Of a stretch of 64,000 bases of DNA, positions 35,168 through 44,757 are shown in pieces (position 1 is the stretch's first letter; every line of letters begins with the position of its first letter). Origin of the DNA: Sphingobacterium sp. ML3W (GTDB taxonomy: Bacteria > Bacteroidota > Bacteroidia > Sphingobacteriales > Sphingobacteriaceae); NCBI RefSeq assembly GCF_029542085.1, contig NZ_CP107036.1, forward strand, positions 930,001 through 994,000, written 5' to 3'. The translations under genes were made by a program, and so were the position numbers. The notes below the pieces were generated by a model, which was not told the origin of the DNA, did not search any database, and saw nothing but the letters and a program-made list of their open reading frames with translations.

Positions 35168-37339
35168 ATGAGATTTAAGTTACTTTTAGTTGCATTAGCG
35201 TTAATAGCCGCGGAAAATGGATTCGCACAGAAAAAGGAGAATAAACCGCAGGACTGGCTGATCAGTGGCGCCGCACCGTACCAATCCCAAATTGCGGTCG
35301 ATGGCCAGAATATTGTCTTGGACAATGGGCTCGTGCGCCGCTCCTTTTGGATCAAGCCAAATGCTTTCTGCTATGATTTTACCAACTTAACTACAGGACA
35401 GCAGCTGATTCGTGCCGTACAGCCTGAGGCTCTATTGCAGCTCAACGGCAAGTGGTATAATGTCGGTGGGGTGCATGGGCAGAAGGAACGCGCTTATCTG
35501 CGACCGGAATGGATGCCCATATTTACGGCAAAACCTGAAGATTTTAGTTATGTCAAACATGAGGTCAGTGAACTGGATCCACTGCTGCCCTGGAATGGGG
35601 ACAAGTGGTGGTCTACACATAAGGCCGCCGGAAAAGGGAAGGTCCTGACCTTTACCTATGCTGCTCCGGCCGCCGCAGCATTATCCGGAATCGAAGTGAA
35701 AGTGCATTATGCCATCTACGATGGGATCCCGCTGATCAGTAAATGGGTAACCATTCAGAACGGCGGTAATCAGACGGTGCAGATCAATCAGGTGATTAAT
35801 GAAAAGCTGGCGCTGGTCGAAGAAGAAAGTGCTGTGGTGGGTTCGGTCGAGGATATGAAAAAACAGCATGGCCTTTACGTCGAAAGTAATTTTGCGTTTA
35901 ATAATGCCATGCGTTATCACCTAAGTGATCAGTCTTTACACTGGAAAGCGGATTCTGCCTATACCTCACAGGTGAATTACGACTTGAAAACGCCGGCGAT
36001 CATGGAGGTGTATCCGACGGTGGGGGTAGGTGTCAAGCTCGCCGCAAAGGACAGCTTTAGCTCGATCCGCTCCTGGGAACTGCTGATGGATAGTTATGAT
36101 CGGGAGCGCCGTGGACTGGCCATTCGAAAGATGTATAGGACCATTGCGCCATGGACCACCGCCAATCCGATCTTTATGCACCTGGTAAGCAAAAAGGACG
36201 AGCAGGTCTACACTGCCATTGACCAGTGTGCCGCCACAGGATACGAAGCTCTCATCCTTAGCTTTGGCAGCCATGTAAATATGGAGGATACAACAGCCGC
36301 AAACCTTGTAGCGTTGAAAAAGCTGGCAGACTATGCGCACCGCAAAAATATTAAAATAGGAGCCTACTCTTTATTTAGTTCGCGCAAGATCAGCGAAGCG
36401 GATGATATTATCAACCCGAAGACGGGAAAGACAGGTGGTACTTTTTTCGGGAATGCACCTTGTTTTGGCTCAAACTGGGGGATAGGTTATGCCCAACGGA
36501 TCAAAACATTTTTTGAAAAAACAGGATTTGATATCTGGGAAAATGATGGCCCTTTTCCGGGTGATCAGTGTGCTTCAACAAGCCACCCCGGTCATCATGG
36601 ACTTGAAGATAGCCAATGGGTGCAATTTAATATGCAAAAGCAGCTCTATCATTGGCTGAATGCCCGCGGCGTATATATCAATTCACCGGACTGGTACTTT
36701 TTGGATGGTTCCAACAAGACAGGGATCGGGTATCGGGAAGTGAACTTTTCACTGCCCCGTGAAAATCAGCGCATCCTCAACAGGCAAAATATCTTTGATG
36801 CACTCTGGGAACAGAACTCGTCCATGGGCTGGGGATTTGTACCCTTAACTGCTTATCAGGGTGGTGGAATAGAGGCGGTATTGGAACCGCTGCATGAGCA
36901 TCAGGAGGATTATAAACAGCTGATGATGCAATATTATGGTGCTGGTGTGCAGGCCTGCTACCGCGGTCCCCGTCTCTATGATACGGAGCAGACCAAGCAG
37001 ACAGTGATTGATGTCATCCAATGGTATAAAAAATACCGCACGATCCTCAATGCTGACCTGATCCATCTGCGCCGTGCGGATGGCCGCGATTGGGATGGCT
37101 TTTTGCATGTGAATGCAGCTGAGAAAGGGCGTAAGGGATTGGGTATGCTATTTAACCCGTTGAAAACTGCAATCACACGGACCATTGAGATCCCTCTTTA
37201 CTACACGGGCTTAGGGGGAAGTGCGAAAATAACCTTTGATGACAAGACCGTAAAGACAGCATCTTTAGATCATCTGGCTAGAACGACAATGACCATTACC
37301 ATACCGGCCGAGAGCTACCGCTGGTTTACGGTGGAATAG
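35168..37339 (+). CDS. Secreted alpha-glycosidase-like protein (TIM-barrel, family unresolved)
   Basis: 723 residues with a signal peptide (LLLVALALIAAENGFAQ). The N-terminal 320 residues form a beta-sandwich-like region (VLDNGLVRRSFWIKPNAFCY, YAIYDGIPLISKWVTIQNGG). A TIM-barrel-like region follows, with ALILSFGSHVNME, KNIKIGAYSLFSSRK and TGFDIWENDGPFPGDQC, in which Asp455 and Asp460 sit at a strand end where GH27/GH36-type enzymes carry the nucleophile. The C-terminal about 80 residues look like a beta domain. It probably hydrolyses an alpha-linked glycan, with galactose a plausible but unproven target. Monocistronic. Confidence 0.65.
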   Translation: MRFKLLLVALALIAAENGFAQKKENKPQDWLISGAAPYQSQIAVDGQNIVLDNGLVRRSFWIKPNAFCYDFTNLTTGQQLIRAVQPEALLQLNGKWYNVGGVHGQKERAYLRPEWMPIFTAKPEDFSYVKHEVSELDPLLPWNGDKWWSTHKAAGKGKVLTFTYAAPAAAALSGIEVKVHYAIYDGIPLISKWVTIQNGGNQTVQINQVINEKLALVEEESAVVGSVEDMKKQHGLYVESNFAFNNAMRYHLSDQSLHWKADSAYTSQVNYDLKTPAIMEVYPTVGVGVKLAAKDSFSSIRSWELLMDSYDRERRGLAIRKMYRTIAPWTTANPIFMHLVSKKDEQVYTAIDQCAATGYEALILSFGSHVNMEDTTAANLVALKKLADYAHRKNIKIGAYSLFSSRKISEADDIINPKTGKTGGTFFGNAPCFGSNWGIGYAQRIKTFFEKTGFDIWENDGPFPGDQCASTSHPGHHGLEDSQWVQFNMQKQLYHWLNARGVYINSPDWYFLDGSNKTGIGYREVNFSLPRENQRILNRQNIFDALWEQNSSMGWGFVPLTAYQGGGIEAVLEPLHEHQEDYKQLMMQYYGAGVQACYRGPRLYDTEQTKQTVIDVIQWYKKYRTILNADLIHLRRADGRDWDGFLHVNAAEKGRKGLGMLFNPLKTAITRTIEIPLYYTGLGGSAKITFDDKTVKTASLDHLARTTMTITIPAESYRWFTVE

Positions 37340-37496
37340 AATCTCTGGAGGAGGTGCCATTTGACCAAAGCGGCATTAGCGGCCAAGGTGATCCATCAGA
37401 ACATAGATTACACAATGAAGCTGCGGGAAGATTCCAGCAAAAGAATAAGTGTAGTATCTGTTTCTGTCAGCCATTGGCCACTTGCAGCTCTGGAAT

Positions 37497-37730
37497 TTAG
37501 CCTTTTACATCTTTAAGGGATGCACCGAAGTTGATATGTAAAACATTGCCATCCGGGGTAATCAGTGCGGGTACTGACTGGACGCCTAATTTTTCAGCTT
37601 CGCCAATGCGGGATCTGTCTTCACCGATATTGACAATTTCTACGTTGGATTCGCCGATAAGACCAATAATGTCTTGCTCTGCGCTGACACATACAGGGCA
37701 GCCAGCGTGATAAAAAGTTGATTTTTTCAT
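37497..37730 (-). CDS. Small thioredoxin-like protein with CPVC motif
   Basis: 77 residues from the ATG at 37728-37730 (MKKSTFYHAGCPVC), which gives the normal start of a thioredoxin/glutaredoxin fold. Active-site Cys11 and Cys14, then VEIVNIGEDRS, and the cis-Pro loop GVQSVPALIT. Cytoplasmic, no signal peptide. It may serve as a minimal redox protein or a partner in thiol transfer. It stands alone with 200 bases upstream. Confidence 0.8.
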   Translation of the reverse strand: MKKSTFYHAGCPVCVSAEQDIIGLIGESNVEIVNIGEDRSRIGEAEKLGVQSVPALITPDGNVLHINFGASLKDVKG

Positions 37731-37932
37731 ATTTATTGAATCATTAAGTGATGACTTTATTGCCAATACAAACTTAGTTAGGAGACTTAACTCGCCACTG
37801 ATCCAGAAGGAAGAAATCTAGAAAATAACTGGTGGAGGGATGGTTTGTTAATATACCTTAATGTTTGTTAAATCTTTGTTTCGCGCTATAAATATTTGTA
37901 AATAAAGTTGTTAATTAGTTGTAAACGGGAAT

Positions 37933-39309
37933 ATGATGGTTTCTGAATTTATTAAAAATAAGCATTTGGCGAATCGTGCCGGATTTGGAATCAGCCTCCA
38001 GCAGATCGCCGCCTTCGAACAGCAGTCTAACGCTGATGTTTGGCAAGTGTATTCCGCTGTACGGGAATTTGAACCGATCAACTTTAACAGAGATGAGGTG
38101 AATTTTGATTATGTAACTCTTTCAAAACTGAAAGCTGCGGAGAAAAAACAGATACAACAGCGTAACCGGCAGCGCAATATTGAAATTAACCTCAATTTTC
38201 TGACAGCTATGGTTCATTCCGAGGACCAACTGCGGGAGAAAATGGCTTTTTTCTGGCATGGACATTTTGCCTGCCGGGTAGTCAATTCAAAATTCAGCGT
38301 ACACATACTCAATGAAATTAGAAAAAATGCGCTCGGAAATTTTCGCGATCTCTTGTTTGCCGTTTCCAAAGCCCCGGCTATGCTCAGTTTCCTCAACAAC
38401 CAGCAGAATAAAAAAGGGCATCCGAATGAGAATTTTGCAAGGGAGGTCATGGAACTTTTCACGATGGGACGCAGTCATTATACTGAAGCGGATGTGCGGG
38501 AGGCCGCACGCGCATTTACGGGCTGGTCCTATGATAAGGATGCCAGATTTATAGAAAGGAAAAAGTTTCATGACCCAGGTCCGAAAACATTTTTGGGGAA
38601 AACAGGAAATTTTGATGGAAATGCTGTCCTGGATATTATTTTGGAACAACCGGCAACCGCAAGATTTATTACAGACAAATTATATCGTTTTCTGGTCAAT
38701 GAACAAGTAGATAACGAAATCGTAAATAGCCTGGGTAAGGAATTCTATGAATCTGGGTATGACATAAAGCGGCTGCTTGACAGCATATTTACCTCCGCTT
38801 GGTTTTACGAAACCAAAAATATTGGTAGCAAAATAAAATCACCGATAGAACTTATGGTGGGTATTATGCGGATGCTCCCCATGAAGGTCGAAAAGCCTGA
38901 AAACCTGATTGTGTATCAAAAATTATTGGGACAGATGCTATTATATCCCCCCAATGTAGCTGGATGGCCCTCGGGAAAGGCTTGGATCGACAGTTCGACC
39001 CTTTTGCTCCGGATGCAGATACCCCAGATATGGAGCGGACTCCGACCACTTGATCTCAATCCGCGGGAGGATGACGACCTGGACATGGGCTTAAGGCAAA
39101 ATCGGAAGCTGGCCAAAGCCTTCAAAAATCCGAACATGTCGATCGCTTGGCAACAGATCGAAGCTGCATTTGCTGGAAGGGAGCCGACAGAGCTCTTATT
39201 GCAAAAGAAACCGTCCTTTAAACAGCGTATACTGGAAAAATACGCTGCTGGAAACACCAGGATGTCCATTATTGAAACGATGAGTATTCCCGAGTATCAG
39301 CTCTGTTAG
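37933..39309 (+). CDS. DUF1800 family protein
   Basis: 458 residues. The family pattern is clear: NKHLANRAGFGISLQQIAAF at the start, KMAFFWHGHFACRVV near 100, NFAREVMELFTMGRSHYTEA near 165-185, YPPNVAGWPSGKAWIDSSTL near 335-355. DUF1800 genes are regularly followed by DUF1501 genes, as here (20-base gap). The biochemical role is unproven; a secreted or envelope function is likely because the partner has a Tat-type signal. Confidence 0.92.
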   Translation: MMVSEFIKNKHLANRAGFGISLQQIAAFEQQSNADVWQVYSAVREFEPINFNRDEVNFDYVTLSKLKAAEKKQIQQRNRQRNIEINLNFLTAMVHSEDQLREKMAFFWHGHFACRVVNSKFSVHILNEIRKNALGNFRDLLFAVSKAPAMLSFLNNQQNKKGHPNENFAREVMELFTMGRSHYTEADVREAARAFTGWSYDKDARFIERKKFHDPGPKTFLGKTGNFDGNAVLDIILEQPATARFITDKLYRFLVNEQVDNEIVNSLGKEFYESGYDIKRLLDSIFTSAWFYETKNIGSKIKSPIELMVGIMRMLPMKVEKPENLIVYQKLLGQMLLYPPNVAGWPSGKAWIDSSTLLLRMQIPQIWSGLRPLDLNPREDDDLDMGLRQNRKLAKAFKNPNMSIAWQQIEAAFAGREPTELLLQKKPSFKQRILEKYAAGNTRMSIIETMSIPEYQLC

Positions 39310-39329
39310 CTAAGCTAAAAAATACGACC

Positions 39330-40517
39330 ATGATCATCAAAAGACGCGAATTTCTTAAAGTAGGATCCCTAGCAACAGCATCTATGTTACTGCCCAATTT
39401 TTTGAAGGCAATGACTTTGCCAAATGCCTTGGAAAGAGAGCAGAAAGTCTTGGTTATTTTACAATTGAGCGGTGGAAATGATGGACTTAATACAATCATT
39501 CCCCGACGCAATGATATCTATTTTCGTGAGCGGCGGACCATTGCCGTCGAGAATGCACTTCCGCTCACGGATGAAGCAGGTATTAACCCGGCTCTAGGCT
39601 TCTTTAAAGAGCTATTTGATAATGGAGAACTGGCCGTGCTCAATAACGTCGGCTACCCCAATCCGGATAAGTCGCATTTCCGGAGCATGGATATTTGGCA
39701 GAGTGCGAGCCGGAGCGATGAGTATCTGGAGACCGGCTGGTTGGGACGGTATCTTGATGAAGCCTGCTACGACTGCACACATCCTACCCAAGCGCTGGAA
39801 GTCAATGATATGCTAAGTCTCGCCCTCAAAGGAAAGCAGAAAAAGGCTTTTGCCTTTAAGGATCCTAAAAAACTCTATCAAACCAGTCGTGAAGAATATT
39901 TTAAGTCGCTTTATGAAGACCATCAACATGAGGATGAAACAGTGGGTTATCTCTATCAGACATTGGGCGAGACAATCAACAATGCGGACTATATCTTTGA
40001 GAAGAGCAAAGCGAAGTCTACGGTAGCTGCTTATCCCGATTCGGTATTGGGAAAGGATTTCAGGACAATCGCCTCACTGATCAAATCGGATATCAATACA
40101 CAGGTTTACTATCTACAGATCGGCAGTTTTGATACGCATATTAACCAGCGACAACGACAGGAGGGTTTATTTCGGACCATTAATGATGCGGTAGAAGCAT
40201 TTGTTGGTGATCTTAAGAAAAATGGGCTTTTTCAGCATGTGATGCTGATGACTTTTTCGGAATTTGGCCGTAGGGTAGCACAAAATGCCAGTAATGGTAC
40301 AGACCATGGAACGGCTAATCAGCTTTTTTTTATCTCAGGTGGTTTAAAACACAAGGGACTGCGCAATGCTTTGCCGGATCTTGAGCATCTAAACGAGGGA
40401 GATTTGATTTATTCGGAGGATTTCAGAAAAGTGTATGCTACGCTACTCAAGAACTGGCTAAATGTGGACTCTTCCAAAATATTGGGCTGGAAAAATGGGA
40501 TTTATGATTTTATCTAA
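39330..40517 (+). CDS. DUF1501 family protein with twin-arginine signal
   Basis: 395 residues. The start KRREFLKVGSLATASMLLP is a Tat-type signal with paired Arg, suggesting export as a folded protein. The DUF1501 body shows VLVILQLSGGNDGLNTIIP near 35, NVGYPNPDKSHFRSMDIWQS near 105, SFDTHINQRQRQEG and TFSEFGRRVAQNASNGTDHG near 305-330. These resemble the sulfatase/alkaline-phosphatase-like core of this family, although the metal site is not proven. Operon with the DUF1800 gene. Confidence 0.92.
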   Translation: MIIKRREFLKVGSLATASMLLPNFLKAMTLPNALEREQKVLVILQLSGGNDGLNTIIPRRNDIYFRERRTIAVENALPLTDEAGINPALGFFKELFDNGELAVLNNVGYPNPDKSHFRSMDIWQSASRSDEYLETGWLGRYLDEACYDCTHPTQALEVNDMLSLALKGKQKKAFAFKDPKKLYQTSREEYFKSLYEDHQHEDETVGYLYQTLGETINNADYIFEKSKAKSTVAAYPDSVLGKDFRTIASLIKSDINTQVYYLQIGSFDTHINQRQRQEGLFRTINDAVEAFVGDLKKNGLFQHVMLMTFSEFGRRVAQNASNGTDHGTANQLFFISGGLKHKGLRNALPDLEHLNEGDLIYSEDFRKVYATLLKNWLNVDSSKILGWKNGIYDFI

Positions 40518-40666
40518 ATAGGTTTGACTTCTTGACTGGGAACTTGATCGCCACTAGGTATTTTTACGTTTTTTATTGAGATTTAAGTATTATTACGTGA
40601 TTTTTAGCTCTTGCGTTGTTTTTTATTTTTTTTATCTACATCTTTAATTCGTTATAAACGTAAAAT

Positions 40667-41233
40667 TTGAGTCCATTACATAACCTTCCTGAAGAAACCT
40701 TGATTCTTTTACTGAAAAAAAAGAACCAGCAAGCCTTTAGCTATCTATATGATAACTATATGGATGCGCTCTATGGGGTGGTGTGTCGTATCGTAGCATC
40801 CTCTGAACATGCCGAGGAGGTGATTCAAGATGTATTTGTTAAAATTTGGAAACACGTCGATCTTTTTGACGCCGAGAAAGGCAGATTATATACATGGATG
40901 ATCAATATTGCGCGCAACACGGCATTGGATTACCGAAAATCTAAGGGCGTGGTGAACGAATTGAAAAACCAACCGCTCTCAAATATCGTAAATACAGAAG
41001 AAGAACAAGATCAAAGCCAGAGCGAACAGAGCGCAAAAGCAGATTTTATTGGATTCAAAAATATTTTGGATAAATTAAAGCCTGAATGTCGTATATTGAT
41101 CGAGATGGCTTACTATGAAGGATATACGCAACAGGAAATTGCTGAACAGCTCGATGTTCCTTTGGGTACCGTAAAAACACGGACCAAAGCTGCATTTTTA
41201 CAGTTAAAACAATTATTAAAGGACTTTCGTTAA
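40667..41233 (+). CDS. ECF RNA polymerase sigma factor (TTG start)
   Basis: 188 residues. Region 2 at about 18-85 (FSYLYDNYMDALYGVVCRIV, AEEVIQDVFVKIWKHV) and region 4 at about 125-180 (LKPECRILIEMAYYEGYTQQ, AEQLDVPLGTVKTRTKAAF). The only start giving complete region 2 is TTG at 40667. An in-frame stop lies at 40661-40663 and the first ATG would remove region 2.1. It belongs with the anti-sigma gene 2 bases downstream and differs from the FecI-like factors in this window. Confidence 0.92.
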   Translation: MSPLHNLPEETLILLLKKKNQQAFSYLYDNYMDALYGVVCRIVASSEHAEEVIQDVFVKIWKHVDLFDAEKGRLYTWMINIARNTALDYRKSKGVVNELKNQPLSNIVNTEEEQDQSQSEQSAKADFIGFKNILDKLKPECRILIEMAYYEGYTQQEIAEQLDVPLGTVKTRTKAAFLQLKQLLKDFR

Positions 41234-41235
41234 TT

Positions 41236-42087
41236 TTGGATATTGCAGCATACATATCATCAGGGATTATTGAATCATACGTTTTAGGGCTCGCATCTGA
41301 AGAGGAAGTAAGCATCCTGAACTGTATTCGAAAAAATAATGTCGAAGTGGAACAAGCCATTGCCGAGGCCGAAAAAGCGCTCGAGGGATTGGCCGATATC
41401 CAAGCGATACAAATGCCTGTTGCCTTAAAAGACGATATTTGGAATAGACTTGAAGCTGAAAACCTGGTCGCTAAGGATGACCAGATAGCTGATTTGCCAG
41501 CAGAACAAGCACTGTCCGACGATACTGCTCTTCAATCCCCAATATCGGGCTCTGAAGAAGAAATTAAATCACTCGCACTACGTAAGTATTACGGCTGGGC
41601 GGTAGCGGCAAGTGTATTACTTGCACTCAGTATCGGTGCAAATTTATTTTTCTACCAACAGCAGAAGGAGAATAAGGAGATGCTAGTCCAGGCAAATGCC
41701 ACGCTAGATATGCAAAACTCCACATTGGTTGTTTTACAGGATAAATGGAGCCTGGTGCAAAATCCGGCGGTGAAAACTATTGCACTAAAAGGTGTTGAAA
41801 ATAAACCTGATCTACACGCACTCGTATTTTGGGATCAGACTTCAAAAGCAGTATACCTTAGTCTTGAACAGATGCCGGCTGCGCCAAAAGGCAAGCAGTA
41901 TCAATTGTGGGCCATGGTCGATGGTCAGCCTGTAAGTGCTGGCGTATTTCCATTGAATGGCAAAGAAGCGATGGCCAACAAAATGCTTGATATTCCTAAA
42001 GCACAAGCCTTTGCAATTACACTCGAAGATGAGGGGGGCAAAGCTGTACCTACGCTCACCGAACTTTGTGTGATGGGCAGCATATAA
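41236..42087 (+). CDS. Anti-sigma factor, RskA-like C-terminal domain (TTG start)
   Basis: 283 residues from a TTG at 41236, two bases after the sigma stop. The N-terminal 90 residues are helical (IIESYVLGLASEEEVSILNC), a zinc-less anti-sigma pattern. One transmembrane helix lies at about 120-138 (WAVAASVLLALSIGANLFFY), a coiled region follows (QKENKEMLVQANATLDMQNS), then an RskA domain at about 180-283 (VFWDQTSKAVYLSLEQMPAA, KGKQYQLWAMVDGQPVSAGV). It should sequester the upstream sigma at the inner membrane. Confidence 0.92.
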   Translation: MDIAAYISSGIIESYVLGLASEEEVSILNCIRKNNVEVEQAIAEAEKALEGLADIQAIQMPVALKDDIWNRLEAENLVAKDDQIADLPAEQALSDDTALQSPISGSEEEIKSLALRKYYGWAVAASVLLALSIGANLFFYQQQKENKEMLVQANATLDMQNSTLVVLQDKWSLVQNPAVKTIALKGVENKPDLHALVFWDQTSKAVYLSLEQMPAAPKGKQYQLWAMVDGQPVSAGVFPLNGKEAMANKMLDIPKAQAFAITLEDEGGKAVPTLTELCVMGSI

Positions 42088-42132
42088 AAAGGTATACTGC
42101 CCTCATTGTTCTATTTCTTCAACATTATCCTC

Positions 42133-42771
42133 TTATTTACTGTCCGAAGTATTCTGCTGGTATTCAAATATTTCAATAATGTTTTCGGCCAATTCTTTAC
42201 CATAATGCCGCTCTACCAGATAAAGTGCAGCATCTATTCCCGCAGTTATTCCAGCTGTGGTGATCAAGCGTTTTTGATCGACAAATCGAACAGCACGTTT
42301 GACGATACTTTTCGGGTTGTGCTGTTCTAAAGCATCCAGCAGCATGGCGTGGGTCGTAATTTCATAATGATCCAGAATACCGGTTTTGGATAGCAGCATG
42401 CTTCCGGTACAAACTGTAAAAATAATCGTGCCCCGGTCATAGTGATCTTTTACCCACTTCATTAATGTTTGCTGAAAATCATTATCCTGTAGGTATTCCA
42501 TGACGCAATCGGGATTGGCTCCCGGAATAACAATCATATCCGGAAGGGGAGCGGTTTTTATGCTGTGCGTTGGGATGATTGCCATGGTCGCTGCTTCCAT
42601 TTGCACGGTTTCTCTGGTCTTCCCGACGGTATAACAATGATAACTTCCGGGAGCGATAACATTGGCCTTGATAAATACATCCAGTGGGCCATTGAGATCA
42701 AGTGCTTCGACCTGATCATAAATTAAAAATGCGACATTCATGCTTTTGCTGTTTTGGTTTGAATTCATCAT
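42133..42771 (-). CDS. DJ-1/PfpI family (GATase1-like) protein
   Basis: 212 residues starting at 42771 (MMNSNQNSKS; the longer upstream frame has no family similarity). The fold is class I amidotransferase-like: VAFLIYDQVEALDLNGPLDV, MIVIPGANPDC, and the nucleophile elbow IFTVCTGSMLLSKTG with Cys121. It ends HYGKELAENIIEIFEYQ. Related proteins are isonitrile hydratases, proteases or chaperones, and the exact activity is unknown. It sits 95 bases downstream of, and in the same direction as, a GlxA-type regulator carrying the same domain. Confidence 0.85.
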   Translation of the reverse strand: MMNSNQNSKSMNVAFLIYDQVEALDLNGPLDVFIKANVIAPGSYHCYTVGKTRETVQMEAATMAIIPTHSIKTAPLPDMIVIPGANPDCVMEYLQDNDFQQTLMKWVKDHYDRGTIIFTVCTGSMLLSKTGILDHYEITTHAMLLDALEQHNPKSIVKRAVRFVDQKRLITTAGITAGIDAALYLVERHYGKELAENIIEIFEYQQNTSDSK

Positions 42772-42866
42772 GATATACAAGTTGTTGTTCTTTAAATTGG
42801 GACATAGTTTTCCCTGCCGGTGATTGAATACCAGCATTTTTTGTGATTTTAATAAGACGAAATGGA

Positions 42867-43865
42867 TTACTCGCTACCTTTGCAGGTCTTCCGGAATTGA
42901 ACAGGAGAAATGGAGAGATATTTCAGAAATAGGCGCCGAAGGGAGACCACATTTCCAAATCCGCATTTTTGAGCAATCATAGCTGGGCTCATATCGGTAT
43001 ATTCCAACATGTTTTTGGCCTGATCCAATCGCATTTTCTCCAGAAACTTACCGGGTGTCATACCCGATTCTTTGAGAAATACCCGTGAGAAATTACGGAC
43101 ACTCATATGGACCGATTCCGCCATATAGTCTATACTGACCGCTTGGCCAAGCTTATCTTTGAGCAAATCCCTGATTGCCTTGGTGAAGGGCGATAACAGG
43201 TCATAGTCGCCAACCAGGTCTCCAAATTGGGTCTGTACACCTGGACGTTTCAAATATAGCACAAGATGTTTGGCTACTTCAGAAGCTAAAGGTTTTCCAA
43301 AATCTTCTTCCAATAGTGCCAAGGCGAGATCTATTCCTGAGGTTACTCCACCTGAGGTATAGATGCCCTCATCACGGATAAAAAATGGATTGACATTGAC
43401 TTCAAGCTCGGGATAGTCCTTTTGCAGGATAGCAGCATATTTCCAATGGGTCGTGACCTGTTTACCTCTTAATAATCCCGCTTTGGCCAAAACAAATGCC
43501 CCGACACAGACTGATCCGATACGTCTTACACTTGTGGCCCGACGTTGCAGGTAGCTGTAAAGGCCAGTGTTGACTTCATCCAGCACGCTAAGTTCGGTAC
43601 CGGCAACGAGTAGCGTATCTATCGGAAAATCATCATCATCAATGGAATGCCCGCAGGTAAGGGGAATTCCAGCACTTGAATATACGATCTTATCTGAGGT
43701 ACTGGATATCAGCTCCACTTCATACTTCAGTGCACTATCATCTGGCAAAAAGTGGTTGGCAGACATAAATACATCACAGGGACCGGCAACATCCAATAAC
43801 TGAACCCCTGGCAAGATCAAAAGTGCAATTGTTTTTATTTCTGTTTGTTTCGCTGTGTTTTCCAT
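42867..43865 (-). CDS. GlxA-family transcriptional regulator (DJ-1/PfpI domain fused to AraC HTH)
   Basis: 332 residues from the ATG at 43863-43865 (MENTAKQTEI). Residues about 8-190 are a GATase1-like domain (IALLILPGVQLLDVAGPCDV, IGSVCVGAFVLAKAGLL). Residues about 220-332 are an AraC helix-turn-helix (VSIDYMAESVHMSVRNFSRV, AQKCGFGNVVSLRRLFLKY). The GATase1-like domain generally acts as sensor. The adjacent DJ-1/PfpI gene is the obvious candidate target. Confidence 0.9.
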   Translation of the reverse strand: MENTAKQTEIKTIALLILPGVQLLDVAGPCDVFMSANHFLPDDSALKYEVELISSTSDKIVYSSAGIPLTCGHSIDDDDFPIDTLLVAGTELSVLDEVNTGLYSYLQRRATSVRRIGSVCVGAFVLAKAGLLRGKQVTTHWKYAAILQKDYPELEVNVNPFFIRDEGIYTSGGVTSGIDLALALLEEDFGKPLASEVAKHLVLYLKRPGVQTQFGDLVGDYDLLSPFTKAIRDLLKDKLGQAVSIDYMAESVHMSVRNFSRVFLKESGMTPGKFLEKMRLDQAKNMLEYTDMSPAMIAQKCGFGNVVSLRRLFLKYLSISPVQFRKTCKGSE

Positions 43866-43883
43866 CGTTTGCGCTGTATGGTA

Positions 43884-43914
43884 CAAATGTACGAAGAAGG
43901 TGATATGGCTACAA
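43884..43914 (-). promoter_or_regulatory. Promoter of the GlxA-type regulator (TTG - 20 - TACATTTG)
   Basis: On the minus strand, TTG (43914-43912) is followed after 20 bases by TACATTTG (43891-43884), a good match to the Bacteroidota consensus. The predicted start near 43877 leaves a leader of about 12 bases to the ATG at 43865. Confidence 0.6.
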
Positions 43915-44088
43915 TGACAAAGAATGGACAGATTCGGCCATTTTTAGGATGATTAAAAAAAATAGTTTATTTTCGGATATTGCTGAATAGGATCATCTGT
44001 ATAAGTGAGCTCTAAAACGGCTAGATAAATGCAGAGGTTTGTGAATTAGTTGCTTGAATAAGAACGAAAAAATTAAAAAACCAGTTTT

Positions 44089-44616
44089 ATGAATGTAAAA
44101 ACACGAATTAAAGCTATTGCCTTTATGTCCCTTTGTTTGTTATGTACCATTGCTCATGGACAGGAAAGCAACAATAATAAAAAATTATGGGCAAAATCAA
44201 TTTTGAATAAGAAGGCGCCAAAGTTGGAAGTAGAGCAGTGGCTGTCTGATGCGCCGGAGACAAAGGGCAAATTTGTACTCATTGATTTCTGGGCGACATG
44301 GTGCGGACCTTGCCGCAGGGTCATTCCGGAATTGAATGAGTGGCATAAAAAGTATGGGGACAAGCTCGCGATAATTGGTGTTTCAGACGAAGCAGCTACA
44401 GTAGTTCAAAATGCCAAGGAAATTAAAATTGACTATTACAGTGCCATAGATACTAAAGGCAAGCTAAAAAAAGAACTTGAAGTACAGGGGATACCACATT
44501 GCATTTTGCTAGACCCTGATGGTATTGTCCGTTGGGAAGGATTTCCGACTTTGGAAGACCACGAACTTACAGAAACTGTACTTACTAATATAATAAAGAA
44601 ATATAGTAAAAAGTAG
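44089..44616 (+). CDS. Secreted thiol-disulfide oxidoreductase (TlpA/ResA-like)
   Basis: 175 residues with a signal peptide (AIAFMSLCLLCTIAHGQ). The thioredoxin core starts at about 60 with KFVLIDFWATWCGPCRRVIP, active-site Cys72 and Cys75. The cis-Pro loop is VQGIPHCILLDPDG. It is expected to act in the periplasm, for example reducing cysteines of exported proteins. Length is typical for the family. Monocistronic, divergent from the GlxA-type regulator. Confidence 0.9.
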   Translation: MNVKTRIKAIAFMSLCLLCTIAHGQESNNNKKLWAKSILNKKAPKLEVEQWLSDAPETKGKFVLIDFWATWCGPCRRVIPELNEWHKKYGDKLAIIGVSDEAATVVQNAKEIKIDYYSAIDTKGKLKKELEVQGIPHCILLDPDGIVRWEGFPTLEDHELTETVLTNIIKKYSKK

Positions 44617-44757
44617 GGATAATAACTGTAAAATAGTGCTGCTAGTGGGCTACATGATGCTGCGGTATGATGGATTAAATAAAATTATTAAAAAATTGTA
44701 GGGTGAATTAATCTTTGTGCAAACGAAAGAGTCATAGTATTAAATAATCTGTATTTT

